56,170 nucleotides of DNA from Thalassospira alkalitolerans (GTDB lineage: Bacteria; Pseudomonadota; Alphaproteobacteria; Rhodospirillales; Thalassospiraceae): contig NZ_JFKB01000024.1 of the NCBI RefSeq assembly GCF_002115745.1, forward strand, positions 1 through 56,170, written 5' to 3'. Shown here piece after piece: positions 26,380 to 35,224 of this stretch. The translations under genes and the position numbers were made by a program. The notes under the pieces are model-generated. The model did no database searches. It saw only the letters and a program-made list of their open reading frames with translations, and was not told the origin of the DNA. How positions within the stretch are numbered: the first letter of the stretch is position 1; every line of letters begins with the position of its first letter.

Positions 26380-27454
26380 ATCGCGATACCATGGTCTGTG
26401 GCAGATATTTCATCGGGTCGGCTGATTTTCGACCTCGTCGAATTTCGAAATGCAATTGCGGCTGGGTGACGGCCCCGGTACTGCCGACACTTGATATCTT
26501 TTGGCCGCGTTCAACCACATCACCGCGCGCCACCATCGGATTTTCGGTATGCGCATAGGCGGTCACATAATCATCAGCATGCTTGATCAGGATCAGATTG
26601 CCAAACCCGCGCAACTCGTTACCAACATAGGTCACAACCCCGTTGTCCGCGGCCAGAATCGGCGCACCGCGTTCTGCCCGGATATTGACTCCGTCATTAT
26701 AAAGCCCACCTGCACCTGCACCGTATTTCAACAATACCGTTCCTTGCACAGGCCAGATAAATCCTTTGCGGCCACCAGGCTCGCTTAACACAACATCACG
26801 ATGCGTCGCACTGCCCTGTCCGGCAACCGGGGTCGCCCGAGGCATCTGGCGTGTATCGGTTTTCCAAGTATTGACCGATGCAAAACGCTGTTCGGCACGC
26901 GCGGCAAAGTCCTGCGGCTTCAGGCCCGGCGTCGGAATATTACCCCCGTTTCGCGGGCTGACACGTGCTGTCTGAACCGTGGTTGAACGTGTTGCAATGC
27001 TTGGTTCTGGTGCCCCGGTTGGCACGTTAACCACTTCACGCTTGCCACCAATGGTCACGGTCTTGCGTTGCGTGCTGCGCGTGGTTGTCGTGTTGCTGGC
27101 AACAGCCGTTTGCCCGCTGCTGTCATAGGACGGGTCCCATGGCGGCAGGACAAGACGTTGCCCAGGATAAATCACATAAGGCTTGCCAAGCTTGTTCCGT
27201 GCGGTAAACCGCCCGAAATCGGTCCGATAACGACTGGCCAGTTCGGAAACAGTGTCGCCGGGCTCGACTGTAATGACGCGTTCGCCATTCCTAAGCTTTG
27301 GCATGCTATAGGGGCTATAGCTTGCGCCATCCCCATAAACCACCGGCACCGGAACGGAATTAAGCAAACAGCCACCAAGGGCCGCTGTTGTCCCACAGAC
27401 AAGCAGCAGCGTCCGAAGTTTCCGAACTGACTGTCTGACACTATTTTCCATCAT
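26378..27454 (-). CDS. nlpD: LysM and degenerate LytM lipoprotein (NlpD type)
   Basis: 358 aa. A lipoprotein signal ends at LGGC (about residue 29). A LysM domain follows (about 58-103: VEPGDTVSELASRY, YVIYPGQRL), then a threonine/serine-rich linker and a C-terminal LytM (M23) domain (about 232-350). The zinc site is degenerate: the first H-x-x-x-D reads NDGVN, while YAHTE and LHFEI keep later histidines. Such proteins, like E. coli NlpD, do not cut peptidoglycan but activate amidases during division. It lies after surE and pcm, the usual nlpD setting, but no rpoS follows. Confidence 0.9.
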   Translation of the reverse strand: MMENSVRQSVRKLRTLLLVCGTTAALGGCLLNSVPVPVVYGDGASYSPYSMPKLRNGERVITVEPGDTVSELASRYRTDFGRFTARNKLGKPYVIYPGQRLVLPPWDPSYDSSGQTAVASNTTTTRSTQRKTVTIGGKREVVNVPTGAPEPSIATRSTTVQTARVSPRNGGNIPTPGLKPQDFAARAEQRFASVNTWKTDTRQMPRATPVAGQGSATHRDVVLSEPGGRKGFIWPVQGTVLLKYGAGAGGLYNDGVNIRAERGAPILAADNGVVTYVGNELRGFGNLILIKHADDYVTAYAHTENPMVARGDVVERGQKISSVGSTGAVTQPQLHFEIRRGRKSADPMKYLPQTMVSR

Positions 27455-27557
27455 GAAACAGATTGTCAGCGATCAGCCGTTAACAATCCGTAAGCAGACA
27501 CGCCTAACAGAATGATTTTCTGCATAAACACGGGGAATTACGGCATCCGCGCTGGCG

Positions 27558-28211
27558 CTAGAACTCTTCGGTGCCGGGCAGCATCGGCACAAAACGTACC
27601 GGCATCAATTCGGTGACATCAATCCCGGTCGGTGTCCGCAACACGCGCAACAGCAATTGCGTATGAGAAACCTCGCCAACCGGAACGACCATAACCCCGC
27701 CAATCGCAAGTTGATCAACCAGAACCGGCGGCACATCCTGTGCAGCAGCGGTTACGATAATGCGATCAAACGGTGCCTGCGCCTTCCAGCCCAAGCCACC
27801 ATCGCCATGCAATGTCGAAATCGTATGCAAGCCCAGTTCACGAAACTTTTCTTCGGCCTCGCGCAAAAGCGGCTTATGGCGTTCAAGGGTGTAAACCCGA
27901 CGTGCCAGCTTGGCCAGAATGGCCGCCTGATAACCTGATCCCGTCCCGACCTCAAGCACCTTCATGCGGTCGTTAAGTTCAAGCGCCTGGGTCATCAAGG
28001 CCACAATATAGGGTTGGGAAATCGTTTGGCCCTTACTGATAGGCAGAGCGACATTTTCCCAGGCGCGGCTGACAAACGGTTCGGCAACAAAAATTTCACG
28101 TGGAATATCGGCAAGCGCACGCAATACGCTTTCATCATGGATCCCGTCACTGCGCAGGATCGCAAGCAGATTTTCAATTTCGTCTATTCTGGCAATGACA
28201 GGCTCGGTCAC
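27558..28211 (-). CDS. pcm: Protein-L-isoaspartate O-methyltransferase
   Basis: SAM-dependent repair enzyme for isoaspartyl residues, 217 aa. Visible are the family stretch SKGQTISQPYIVALMTQ (about residues 58-74), the SAM loop LEVGTGSGYQAAILA (about 85-99) and DRIIVTAAAQDVPP (about 147-160). Start GTG at 28211 overlaps the surE stop (GTGA), so the two are translationally coupled. A second, more divergent relative lies at 52331. Confidence 0.94.
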   Translation of the reverse strand: MTEPVIARIDEIENLLAILRSDGIHDESVLRALADIPREIFVAEPFVSRAWENVALPISKGQTISQPYIVALMTQALELNDRMKVLEVGTGSGYQAAILAKLARRVYTLERHKPLLREAEEKFRELGLHTISTLHGDGGLGWKAQAPFDRIIVTAAAQDVPPVLVDQLAIGGVMVVPVGEVSHTQLLLRVLRTPTGIDVTELMPVRFVPMLPGTEEF

Positions 28212-28975
28212 GGAAATGCCTTTGTCAGTTTTGCATGCGTTTCGTAATGGGTGAAATCAAGGCTGATCGGAGTTACCGAAATATCGCCCCGCTCAATCAC
28301 CCGCAAATCCGCATTTTCATCCTTGGGCAATTCCGATGTAATCGCCCCGATCCAGTAATAGGGTTCGCCGCGCGGATCAAGACGTTCCGCGATATGATCA
28401 CCGATCTTGCGTTGCCCCTGACGGGAAACTTCAATCCGTGCCCCGCCAGCGCGTTCCTTTTCCGGGAAATTGACGTTGATCAGAACCCCTTCGGGCCATG
28501 ACGTCTGGATCAGGGTTTCCGCCACCGGCAAAAGGTGCTTTTCCGCCATCGACCAATCAATCAGATTTCCTGAAAAAAACTGTGAAAATGCAATTGCCGG
28601 AACATGCAAAAGGGTCGCTTCCATCGCGGCCGCCACTGTGCCGGAATAGGTCACGTCTTCGCCCAGATTGCCGCCGCGATTGATCCCCGAAAGAACAATA
28701 TCTGGCGGGCTGTCGCGCATGATCTGTTGAAGGGCTAACAATACACAATCAGTCGGGGTGCCATCGACTGAAAAATGCCGCTCATCACGTTGACGTATCC
28801 GCAATGGATGGCGAAGCGTTAACGAATGCCCCGCCCCGCTTTGTTCCATTGTCGGCGCCACAACCCAGACATCGTCCGAAAGTGTCCGGGCGAGCCGTTC
28901 CAGAATTTTGATCCCCGGCGCATCGATGCCGTCATCATTGCTGATCAGGATGCGGGCATTTTTCAGATCGACCAT
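28208..28975 (-). CDS. surE: 5'-nucleotidase SurE
   Basis: Metal-dependent nucleoside monophosphatase, 255 aa. The N-terminal metal-site ILISNDDGIDAPGI (about residues 9-22) and SGINRGGNLGEDVTYSGTV (about 95-113) are diagnostic. Only 11 bases separate it from serS upstream and it overlaps pcm by four bases downstream, the conserved serS-surE-pcm order. Thought to act in nucleotide salvage and stress survival. Confidence 0.95.
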   Translation of the reverse strand: MVDLKNARILISNDDGIDAPGIKILERLARTLSDDVWVVAPTMEQSGAGHSLTLRHPLRIRQRDERHFSVDGTPTDCVLLALQQIMRDSPPDIVLSGINRGGNLGEDVTYSGTVAAAMEATLLHVPAIAFSQFFSGNLIDWSMAEKHLLPVAETLIQTSWPEGVLINVNFPEKERAGGARIEVSRQGQRKIGDHIAERLDPRGEPYYWIGAITSELPKDENADLRVIERGDISVTPISLDFTHYETHAKLTKAFP

Positions 28976-28986
28976 TTCCGCAATCC

Positions 28987-30264
28987 CTATCCGCGCGGTG
29001 AAATCACCTCGACGCCGCCCATATAGGGCTTAAGCACGTCAGGAACGCGAATGGAACCATCCGCTTGCTGATAGTTTTCCATCACCGCAATAAGGCATCG
29101 CCCAACAGCAAGACCCGAACCGTTCAAGGTATGGACAAAACTGGTTTTCTTGTCACCCGGCGTGCGATAGCGCGCATTCATGCGACGTGCCTGAAAATCA
29201 CCGGTATTCGAACACGATGAAATTTCGCGATATTTGCCCTGCCCCGGAAGCCAGACTTCGATGTCAAAGGTCTTGCGTGCGGCAAAACCGATATCGCCAG
29301 AACACAGAACAACCGTGCGATACGGCAATTCAAGACGTTCCAGAACCGTTTCAGCACAGCGGGTTTTGCGATCAAGTTCCTCGTTCGATTTCTCGGCAGC
29401 GACCACCGATACCATTTCGACCTTGGAAAACTGGTGTTGGCGGATCATGCCACGCGTATCACGACCGGCCGAACCGGCTTCCGAACGGAAGCATTGGGTC
29501 AGTGCGGTATAGCGCAGCGGCAATTTGGCCTCGTCAATGATTTCACCGGCAACCTGATTGGTCAGGGTGACTTCCGATGTCGGGATCAACCACATGTCAT
29601 TGGTGGTTCTAAACGAATCCTCGGCAAATTTCGGAAGCTGACCGGTACCAAACATCGCCTCATCACGCACCAGCATCGGCGTAATGGTTTCTTCGTAACC
29701 ATGCTCGTTCGTATGCAGGTCCAGCATGAATTGGCCCAACGCACGTTCAAGCTTGGCCAAACCGCCTCGCAGAATAACAAACCGTGAACCCGACAGTTTG
29801 GTTGCTGTTTCGAAATCCATCATGCCAAGCTTTTCGCCGATTGCGAAATGCTCAACGGGTTCGAAATCAAAGCTGCCGGGCGTACCCCATTTGCGCACTT
29901 CGACATTATCATCTTCGCTTTCGCCTATCGGCACTTCAGCGTCGATGACATTGGGCAAGGACGACAGCAACAGATCAAGTTGCTCGTTCAGGCCAGCCTG
30001 CCCATCTTCTGCTTCCTTGATGCGATCCTTAAGCGATCCCATTTCGGCCATCAGGTCGTCGGAATTGCCGCCGCTTTGGCGCAATTTACCAATTTCACCG
30101 GAAATGGATTTGCGGCGCGCAAGCATCTCCTGATGGTCCGTCATCAGACGACGACGATCTGCATCGATATCGATCAGGCGCTGTGCCGTAATATCAACCT
30201 TGCGCGCAGTCATTCCTGCGTCAAAGGCGTCGGGGTTGTCACGAATCCATTTAATATCGTGCAT
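28987..30264 (-). CDS. serS: Serine-tRNA ligase
   Basis: Class II aminoacyl-tRNA synthetase, 425 aa. An N-terminal helical arm (about residues 27-105) that holds the tRNA-Ser long arm is visible as a charged coiled coil. Motif 2 reads [15 protein letters not shown] (about 267-281) and motif 3 [18 protein letters not shown] (about 386-403). It follows tatC after 113 bases that contain a perfect inverted repeat, and leads into surE. Full length and intact. Confidence 0.96.
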   Translation of the reverse strand: MHDIKWIRDNPDAFDAGMTARKVDITAQRLIDIDADRRRLMTDHQEMLARRKSISGEIGKLRQSGGNSDDLMAEMGSLKDRIKEAEDGQAGLNEQLDLLLSSLPNVIDAEVPIGESEDDNVEVRKWGTPGSFDFEPVEHFAIGEKLGMMDFETATKLSGSRFVILRGGLAKLERALGQFMLDLHTNEHGYEETITPMLVRDEAMFGTGQLPKFAEDSFRTTNDMWLIPTSEVTLTNQVAGEIIDEAKLPLRYTALTQCFRSEAGSAGRDTRGMIRQHQFSKVEMVSVVAAEKSNEELDRKTRCAETVLERLELPYRTVVLCSGDIGFAARKTFDIEVWLPGQGKYREISSCSNTGDFQARRMNARYRTPGDKKTSFVHTLNGSGLAVGRCLIAVMENYQQADGSIRVPDVLKPYMGGVEVISPRG

Positions 30265-30316
30265 GAAACGGCACCTTGTTCTTCAGCTATTTGGGCGATT
30301 ATTTGTGGCTTTTATA

Positions 30317-30347
30317 CGATGGGGTGGACGCTTGGTCCACCCCATCG
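30317..30347. terminator. Perfect 13-base-pair inverted repeat between tatC and serS
   Basis: Stem 30317-30329 with 30335-30347, five-base loop. On the minus strand it lies between the tatC stop and the serS start and is followed by TATAAAAG, with no T run, so it may be a processing or partial termination element. Confidence 0.55.
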
Positions 30348-30377
30348 GATCGGTCTTTTGACAACCGGATAAATCAA

Positions 30378-31376
30378 TCAGCGCGCGCTGTTGAAATCAT
30401 CCTCGTCATCGTCACCTTTGGGTGATGACGGTTTGTCCAACATCGGAGCAGATCCGGAAAGTGCCTTTGGCCCGCTTTTGTCAGTGTCACCGTCCCCGTA
30501 ATCCGCCGCCGCAGCCGCCGATCCTTGGGCATCAACACCGTCAACATTGCCATCATCACCGTCGGCATCATCGCTATCGCTGTTGTCATCGTCGTCCGTA
30601 TCGTCGTCTTCTTCGGCTTCACGCTTTGCGCGTTTGCGTTCCGACATCCGCGCCATCAGGATCGAAATTTCGTAAAGAATGACAATCGGAATGGCCAGGC
30701 CAACCTGCGAAATCAAATCTGGCGGCGTCAGAACAGCAGCAAAGACAAAGGCAATCACAACCGCATATTTACGACGCTTTGCAAGCGAGTCTGCTGTCAC
30801 GATCCCGGCACGCGCCATCAACGTCAACAACACCGGCAACTGGAAACACAGACCAAAAGCAAAGATCAGCTTCATCACCAGCGAAAGATATTCACCAACC
30901 TTGGCTTCAAGCTGAATGGCAAGCCCCGATGCACCGCCTGCACTTTCAAAGCTCAGGAAGAACTTCCAGGCCAGCGGCATGATCAGATAGTAAACCAGCG
31001 CCCCGCCGGCCAGAAACAGAACCGGGGTCGCAAAAAGAAACGGATAAAACGCCGACCGTTCGTTTTTATAAAGCCCCGGGGCGACAAAGGCCCATAACTG
31101 GGCCAGAAAAACCGGAGCCGAAACAAAACACGCCGCAAAGAACGAGACCTTTACATAGGTAAAGAACACCTCGGTCAGCGCGGTATAGATCATGCGGCGA
31201 TCCGGGCCCATGATGTCGGCCAGCGGTTGCACGAGAAAGCCGTAAATGTCTTCGACAAAGAAATAACAAATGCCAAAGGTTATAAACAGCGCCAGAACCG
31301 ACCAAGTAAGACGATTCCGAAGTTCGATCAGATGCTCCATAATGGGCATCTGCTTGTCATGCGCTTGCATGGTCAC
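30378..31376 (-). CDS. tatC: Sec-independent translocase subunit TatC with acidic C-terminal tail
   Basis: Core receptor of the twin-arginine export system, 332 aa, about 70 longer than E. coli TatC (258). The N-terminus MEHLIELRNRLTWS and six membrane helices up to about residue 240 are normal. The rest is a disordered tail: a basic ERKRAKRE patch, then a run dominated by D, E, S, G and A. The start is taken as GTG at 31376, whose GTGA overlaps the tatB stop and has GGAG nine bases away; an ATG at 31370 is the alternative. Last gene of tatA-tatB-tatC. Confidence 0.95.
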   Translation of the reverse strand: MTMQAHDKQMPIMEHLIELRNRLTWSVLALFITFGICYFFVEDIYGFLVQPLADIMGPDRRMIYTALTEVFFTYVKVSFFAACFVSAPVFLAQLWAFVAPGLYKNERSAFYPFLFATPVLFLAGGALVYYLIMPLAWKFFLSFESAGGASGLAIQLEAKVGEYLSLVMKLIFAFGLCFQLPVLLTLMARAGIVTADSLAKRRKYAVVIAFVFAAVLTPPDLISQVGLAIPIVILYEISILMARMSERKRAKREAEEDDDTDDDDNSDSDDADGDDGNVDGVDAQGSAAAAADYGDGDTDKSGPKALSGSAPMLDKPSSPKGDDDEDDFNSAR

Positions 31377-31843
31377 GCCTGGCTCTCCGGATGATCAGTC
31401 TTTTTACCCGCCGCAGCAGTTGCCTTCGCATCCGGTTTTGATGCCGGGGCTTTTGGGGCCGCTTTTTTTGAGGTCGCGGCCTTTGATGCGGGGGGGCTCG
31501 GTTCCGATTTCACATCGGATTTCGTTTTAACCTTGGCGTCAGTTGCCTTGGCTTCAACCGATTTGGTTGCAGCAGGCTTTGACGTTGCTTTGGGGTCGCC
31601 AATCTTATTCTCGATGAAATCAGATGTGCTTGCACGTGCATCGGTGACCTGCTTGCGCAAATCGTCAAGCTCGGCCTCTCTGATCAAATTGTCGACACCC
31701 CCCTGGAATTCGCGCGCCATTCCGCGCACCTTCTTCCAGTACCCCGCAAGCTTGTACAGCACATGGGGCAAATCCTTGGGGCCGACGACGAACAATGCGA
31801 CGACGGCCACAAGTGCCATTTCGGTCCAGCCGATATCAAACAT
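31373..31843 (-). CDS. tatB: Twin-arginine translocase subunit TatB
   Basis: 156 aa. One N-terminal membrane helix with the family pattern MFDIGWTEMALVAVVALFVV, the VGPKDLP hinge (about residues 20-26), an amphipathic helix rich in charged residues (about 30-75), then a long alanine/lysine/proline-rich tail that appears disordered. Works with TatC in substrate recognition. Overlaps tatC by four bases and follows tatA by 35. Confidence 0.95.
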   Translation of the reverse strand: MFDIGWTEMALVAVVALFVVGPKDLPHVLYKLAGYWKKVRGMAREFQGGVDNLIREAELDDLRKQVTDARASTSDFIENKIGDPKATSKPAATKSVEAKATDAKVKTKSDVKSEPSPPASKAATSKKAAPKAPASKPDAKATAAAGKKTDHPESQA

Positions 31844-31878
31844 GAAACACGCCTATCTGAAGGAAACCCGACAGACGA

Positions 31879-32109
31879 TCAGGATTTCACGGAATCCTTG
31901 TCTTTGCTCTCGGCGGAAACCGATGCAGACGTGGTGTTTTCAATGGTTTTGGCCGTTTCAGCGTTATCTTCGTCTTTTTCGTTGATGCCCGCTTTAAAGC
32001 TCTTGATCCCTTTGCCCATGTCACCCATGACTTTTGGCAATTTGCCAGCGCCAAAGATGATCAGAACAATGGCCAGAATCAGAACGATTTGCCAAACGCC
32101 AATACCCAT
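31879..32109 (-). CDS. tatA: Twin-arginine translocase subunit TatA
   Basis: 76 aa pore-forming Tat subunit. One helix (about residues 3-20) followed by the FGAGKLPKVMGDMGKGIKSF hinge and amphipathic helix (about 20-39), then a short acidic/serine-rich tail. The ATG at 32109 gives the standard MGIGVWQ start; a longer frame would need TTG at 32124. First gene of the tat operon. Confidence 0.95.
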   Translation of the reverse strand: MGIGVWQIVLILAIVLIIFGAGKLPKVMGDMGKGIKSFKAGINEKDEDNAETAKTIENTTSASVSAESKDKDSVKS

Positions 32110-32311
32110 AACTTCTCTCTCCAAAGATCCATTCTGCCTTCCGGCTATGTTGTCCGGATAATGGCAGAAAGCCCCCCACTGTGCAATGCAACGATTGTGA
32201 ATATACCGTGCATTACGAGGAATCTATATGTTTGCATCCAAGGTCCGAGCCGATTAAGTCGTCGCGTTCCGACCCCGGCCTCATTTGGCCCGTTTCAATC
32301 ACGAAACAGAC

Positions 32312-33355
32312 CTAAGTCATAGGAAACACAAAGGTCATGTCGGGATCAAGCGTAATAGCGACAGAACTTTGATTTACCGACGAAAGTCTACGGGGAACCC
32401 GGGCATGGACATGCCCGCCGGCATGCAACGACAAATGCATAAGGCTGATCTCACCCAGGGATCGCACCGCATCGACCCGCGCCAGAATGTCATGCCCGTT
32501 AACCGCTTCGCCAACCTGAAGCCCCTCGGGACGTACCAGAACTTCAACATCGGTGCCATTTGCCAGCACGTCATTGGCCACATTGCCAATCGGCGTCGCA
32601 ATCACGCCATCGCGCACGATAGCTGCAAAACGGTTCACTTCACCAAAGAACGATGCAACAAACCGGTTTTTCGGGCTGAAATAAAGGTCTTCGGGCGTGC
32701 CATCCTGCATTACTTTCCCTTCATTCATCACGATGATCCGGTCGGCCATATACATGGCTTCTTCCGGGTCATGGGTCACCATGATGGTGGCAATCCCGGC
32801 ATTTTTCAAAATATGCAATGTGCTGTCGCGCAATTCGGCCCGGCGTGCGACATCAAGCCCGGAAAACGGTTCATCCAAAAGCATCACACGCGGCGTCGGT
32901 GCCAATGCACGCGCCAACGCAATACGCTGTTGCTGCCCGCCGGATAATTCATGGGGATAAGCATTGTAAAAATCGGACATGCCAACTTGCTCAAGCGCGC
33001 GCTCAACCGCGGCCTTGCGATCACCGTCACTGAGCGATTGCAAGCCAAACCCGATGTTTTTTGCAACGTTCAGATGCGGAAACAGGGCGTAATCCTGAAA
33101 CACCATGCCAACGCCGCGCTTTTCGGGTTCAAGATATTCCCCCGGACGGGCAACAATTTGATCATTAATCGAAACACTGCCCTGTTGCAGTTTTTCAAGC
33201 CCGGCGGCAAGGCGCAATGCGGTTGTCTTGCCACATCCCGACGGCCCCAACAAACAAACCAGTTCCCCCGGTGCAACGTCAAAACTGACATCGTTCAGAA
33301 CCTTGTTGCTACCAAATTCATGGCTGACATTTGACATTTTCAGGCCGTCTGACAT
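32312..33355 (-). CDS. Orphan ABC ATPase, FbpC-like (ferric iron or spermidine type)
   Basis: 347 aa ATP-binding subunit. Walker A GPSGCGKTTALR (about residue 38), signature LSGGQQQRIALARAL, Walker B VMLLDEPFSGLD and the THDPEEAMYM switch are intact; the C-terminal third is a TOBE-like regulatory region. The pattern is closest to ATPases of iron (FbpC) and similar importers. No permease or binding-protein gene is near: scpB lies upstream and tatA downstream on the same strand. It must work with transporters encoded elsewhere. Start at 33355 (MSDGLKMSNV) has AGAGAG upstream; a longer open frame is not supported. Confidence 0.87.
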   Translation of the reverse strand: MSDGLKMSNVSHEFGSNKVLNDVSFDVAPGELVCLLGPSGCGKTTALRLAAGLEKLQQGSVSINDQIVARPGEYLEPEKRGVGMVFQDYALFPHLNVAKNIGFGLQSLSDGDRKAAVERALEQVGMSDFYNAYPHELSGGQQQRIALARALAPTPRVMLLDEPFSGLDVARRAELRDSTLHILKNAGIATIMVTHDPEEAMYMADRIIVMNEGKVMQDGTPEDLYFSPKNRFVASFFGEVNRFAAIVRDGVIATPIGNVANDVLANGTDVEVLVRPEGLQVGEAVNGHDILARVDAVRSLGEISLMHLSLHAGGHVHARVPRRLSSVNQSSVAITLDPDMTFVFPMT

Positions 33356-33480
33356 CAAATCTCTCTTTATTGGTTTTGCGGAAAATCCGTGCAATTGATT
33401 TGCAAAATCTTTCCCAGATTTAAGCCCGACCGACACCGCTTGCAAGAAGATGGATCAAATATTCACAAATTGCAGGCGAT

Positions 33481-34269
33481 TTACGACACTTCGTTGTCGT
33501 CTTTATCCACAAGATTGGGATTATCGCTATAGATCGTCTCGTCAAGGTCTGCGAGATCGGCAATATCACCCAGGTTCCGCGTCGTCAGGGCTTCCTCGAC
33601 GACAGAATCCGTAACCTCGCCATCATCCACCAGATCGGGCAATGCTTCTTCATCAGAACTTGCTCCATAGCGCCCCATCCCCGGGCGGCTATCCAACAAC
33701 CCTGCGGCCTTCAAATCAGCCAGCCCAGGTAAATCATCACGATGTTCCAACCCGAAATGATCCAGAAAATCATCGGTCGTCGCCCATAAAACCGGCCGCC
33801 CCGGAACACGTTTGCGGCCTCTGGGCCGGATCCACTTGGCTTCAAGCAGAATATCAAGCGTCCCTTTGGAAAGCGCCACGCCGCGAATTTCCTCGACCTC
33901 GGAACGCGTAACCGGCTCGTGATAGGCAATAATCGCAAGTGTTTCTAGCGTCGCCCGTGTCATCTTTTTGGCTTTTTCGACTTCGATATGAAGATCACCG
34001 GCAAGGTCGGCTGCCGTGCGAAACGCCCATTTCTCGCCAACACGGTTCAAATTTACGCCGCGATCCGAATAACGTGACTGCAATTCTTCAAGCAACACCG
34101 AAATATCTGCCCCCTCGGGCAAACGCGCGGCAAGGACCCTTTCACTGACCGGTTCAGCAGATGCAAACAACACGGCCTCAATGATGCGCAAATGTTGAAA
34201 ATCAATTTGCGGGCCATGTTCAATGCCATCGATTTCAAATTGCGGGTCAGTCTCTGTTTCAGTTGCCAT
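33481..34269 (-). CDS. scpB: Chromosome segregation/condensation protein ScpB
   Basis: 262 aa, two tandem winged helices (about residues 25-185) that clasp the kleisin ScpA, followed by an acidic, probably disordered tail of about 70 residues. Visible family stretches are LRIIEAVLFASAEPVSE and TLETLAIIAYHEPVTRSEVE (about 103-122) with GRPVLWATTDDFLDHFGL. The start at 34269 (MATETETDP) has GAGG nine bases upstream and overlaps scpA by 11 bases, so translation is probably coupled. Part of the SMC-ScpAB condensin. Confidence 0.92.
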   Translation of the reverse strand: MATETETDPQFEIDGIEHGPQIDFQHLRIIEAVLFASAEPVSERVLAARLPEGADISVLLEELQSRYSDRGVNLNRVGEKWAFRTAADLAGDLHIEVEKAKKMTRATLETLAIIAYHEPVTRSEVEEIRGVALSKGTLDILLEAKWIRPRGRKRVPGRPVLWATTDDFLDHFGLEHRDDLPGLADLKAAGLLDSRPGMGRYGASSDEEALPDLVDDGEVTDSVVEEALTTRNLGDIADLADLDETIYSDNPNLVDKDDNEVS

Positions 34270-35161
34270 CTTCATTCGCCTCTGCCCCGAATTCAGCCAT
34301 GTCACCATAATCCCCGGATGTAATACCCGGTTCTTCGGGGTCTCGTTTCTTTTGCGGTGATCTCAGCATGATCGGCCCAAACACCTGTTCCTGCAAAATT
34401 TCCAATTCACCGTCCCGGCACATCTCAAGACTTGCGACAAAATGTGCCGCCAATGCCGATCGCGCCTTAAGCGGCGATCCAAGGCCATGCGGCATAAATT
34501 CCAAAAGTCGGGTCCAGGTTGGCACCAAACGCCGACCAAAAAGATCACGCAACCGCCGGATCGCATCATCCATGGCATAAAGATCAAAGGCCTCGATCTC
34601 CAGCGTCTTGGACTCGGATGTCAGCATGATCTGCGCATAGGCCTTCAACAGATCATAAAGCGATGCGTCATAAACCGATGCTGTTGTTACCCGGATTTCT
34701 TCCGGATCGCCGCGCCCAAAGAAATCCCGCCCCAGATTGGGCCGCCCCAGCAACTTTTCACCGGCCGCCTTCATCGCGCCCAGCCGTTTTAGCTGAAAGG
34801 CAAGCAATTCGGCCATTTCCTCGGCGCTGAGTTCTTCTTCGTCGGAATCCTGTTTGGGCAATAACAGACGCGACTTCAAATAGGCCAGCCAAGCCGCCAT
34901 CACCAAATAATCAGCCGCCAGTTCCAGACGCAACCCTTGGGCGGTATTAATGAAATTCAGATATTGCTCGGCCAGATCAAGGATCGATATTCGGATGATA
35001 TCGACCTTTTGATCGCGGGCAAGTTCCAGCAAAAGATCAAGCGGCCCCTCGAATCCGTCCAAATCCAGAATAAGACGTTCGGCAAGGCTTGGCCCGTCAT
35101 CGACCGGCGCCTTGTCAAAATCATCATCTGGAATGTCGAATTCAAACTGTTTGGCCATCAA
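34259..35161 (-). CDS. scpA: Segregation and condensation protein ScpA
   Basis: Kleisin subunit of the SMC-ScpAB complex, 300 aa. N-terminal family stretch LDGFEGPLDLLLELARDQKV (about residues 34-53), then ISILDLAEQYL, LAADYLVMAAWLAYLKSRLL and a C-terminal winged helix containing the LARSALAAHFVASLE-like segment. Two ATG codons (35161, 35158) open the frame. It lies 63 bases after the M50 protease, with an inverted repeat in that gap, and overlaps scpB. Confidence 0.94.
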   Translation of the reverse strand: MMAKQFEFDIPDDDFDKAPVDDGPSLAERLILDLDGFEGPLDLLLELARDQKVDIIRISILDLAEQYLNFINTAQGLRLELAADYLVMAAWLAYLKSRLLLPKQDSDEEELSAEEMAELLAFQLKRLGAMKAAGEKLLGRPNLGRDFFGRGDPEEIRVTTASVYDASLYDLLKAYAQIMLTSESKTLEIEAFDLYAMDDAIRRLRDLFGRRLVPTWTRLLEFMPHGLGSPLKARSALAAHFVASLEMCRDGELEILQEQVFGPIMLRSPQKKRDPEEPGITSGDYGDMAEFGAEANEDGN

Positions 35162-35187
35162 TCCCCCTGAACCGCCCCGAACTGCAT

Positions 35188-35219
35188 CCCTTGCCGTCCG
35201 CCCCCCGGGACAGCAAGGG
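35188..35219. repeat. Inverted repeat between M50 protease and scpA
   Basis: Eleven paired bases with one mismatch around a GC-rich loop (arms about 35188-35199 and 35208-35219). No T run on the minus strand, so a terminator is uncertain; it could shape processing between the two genes. Confidence 0.45.
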
Positions 35220-35224
35220 TGCTA

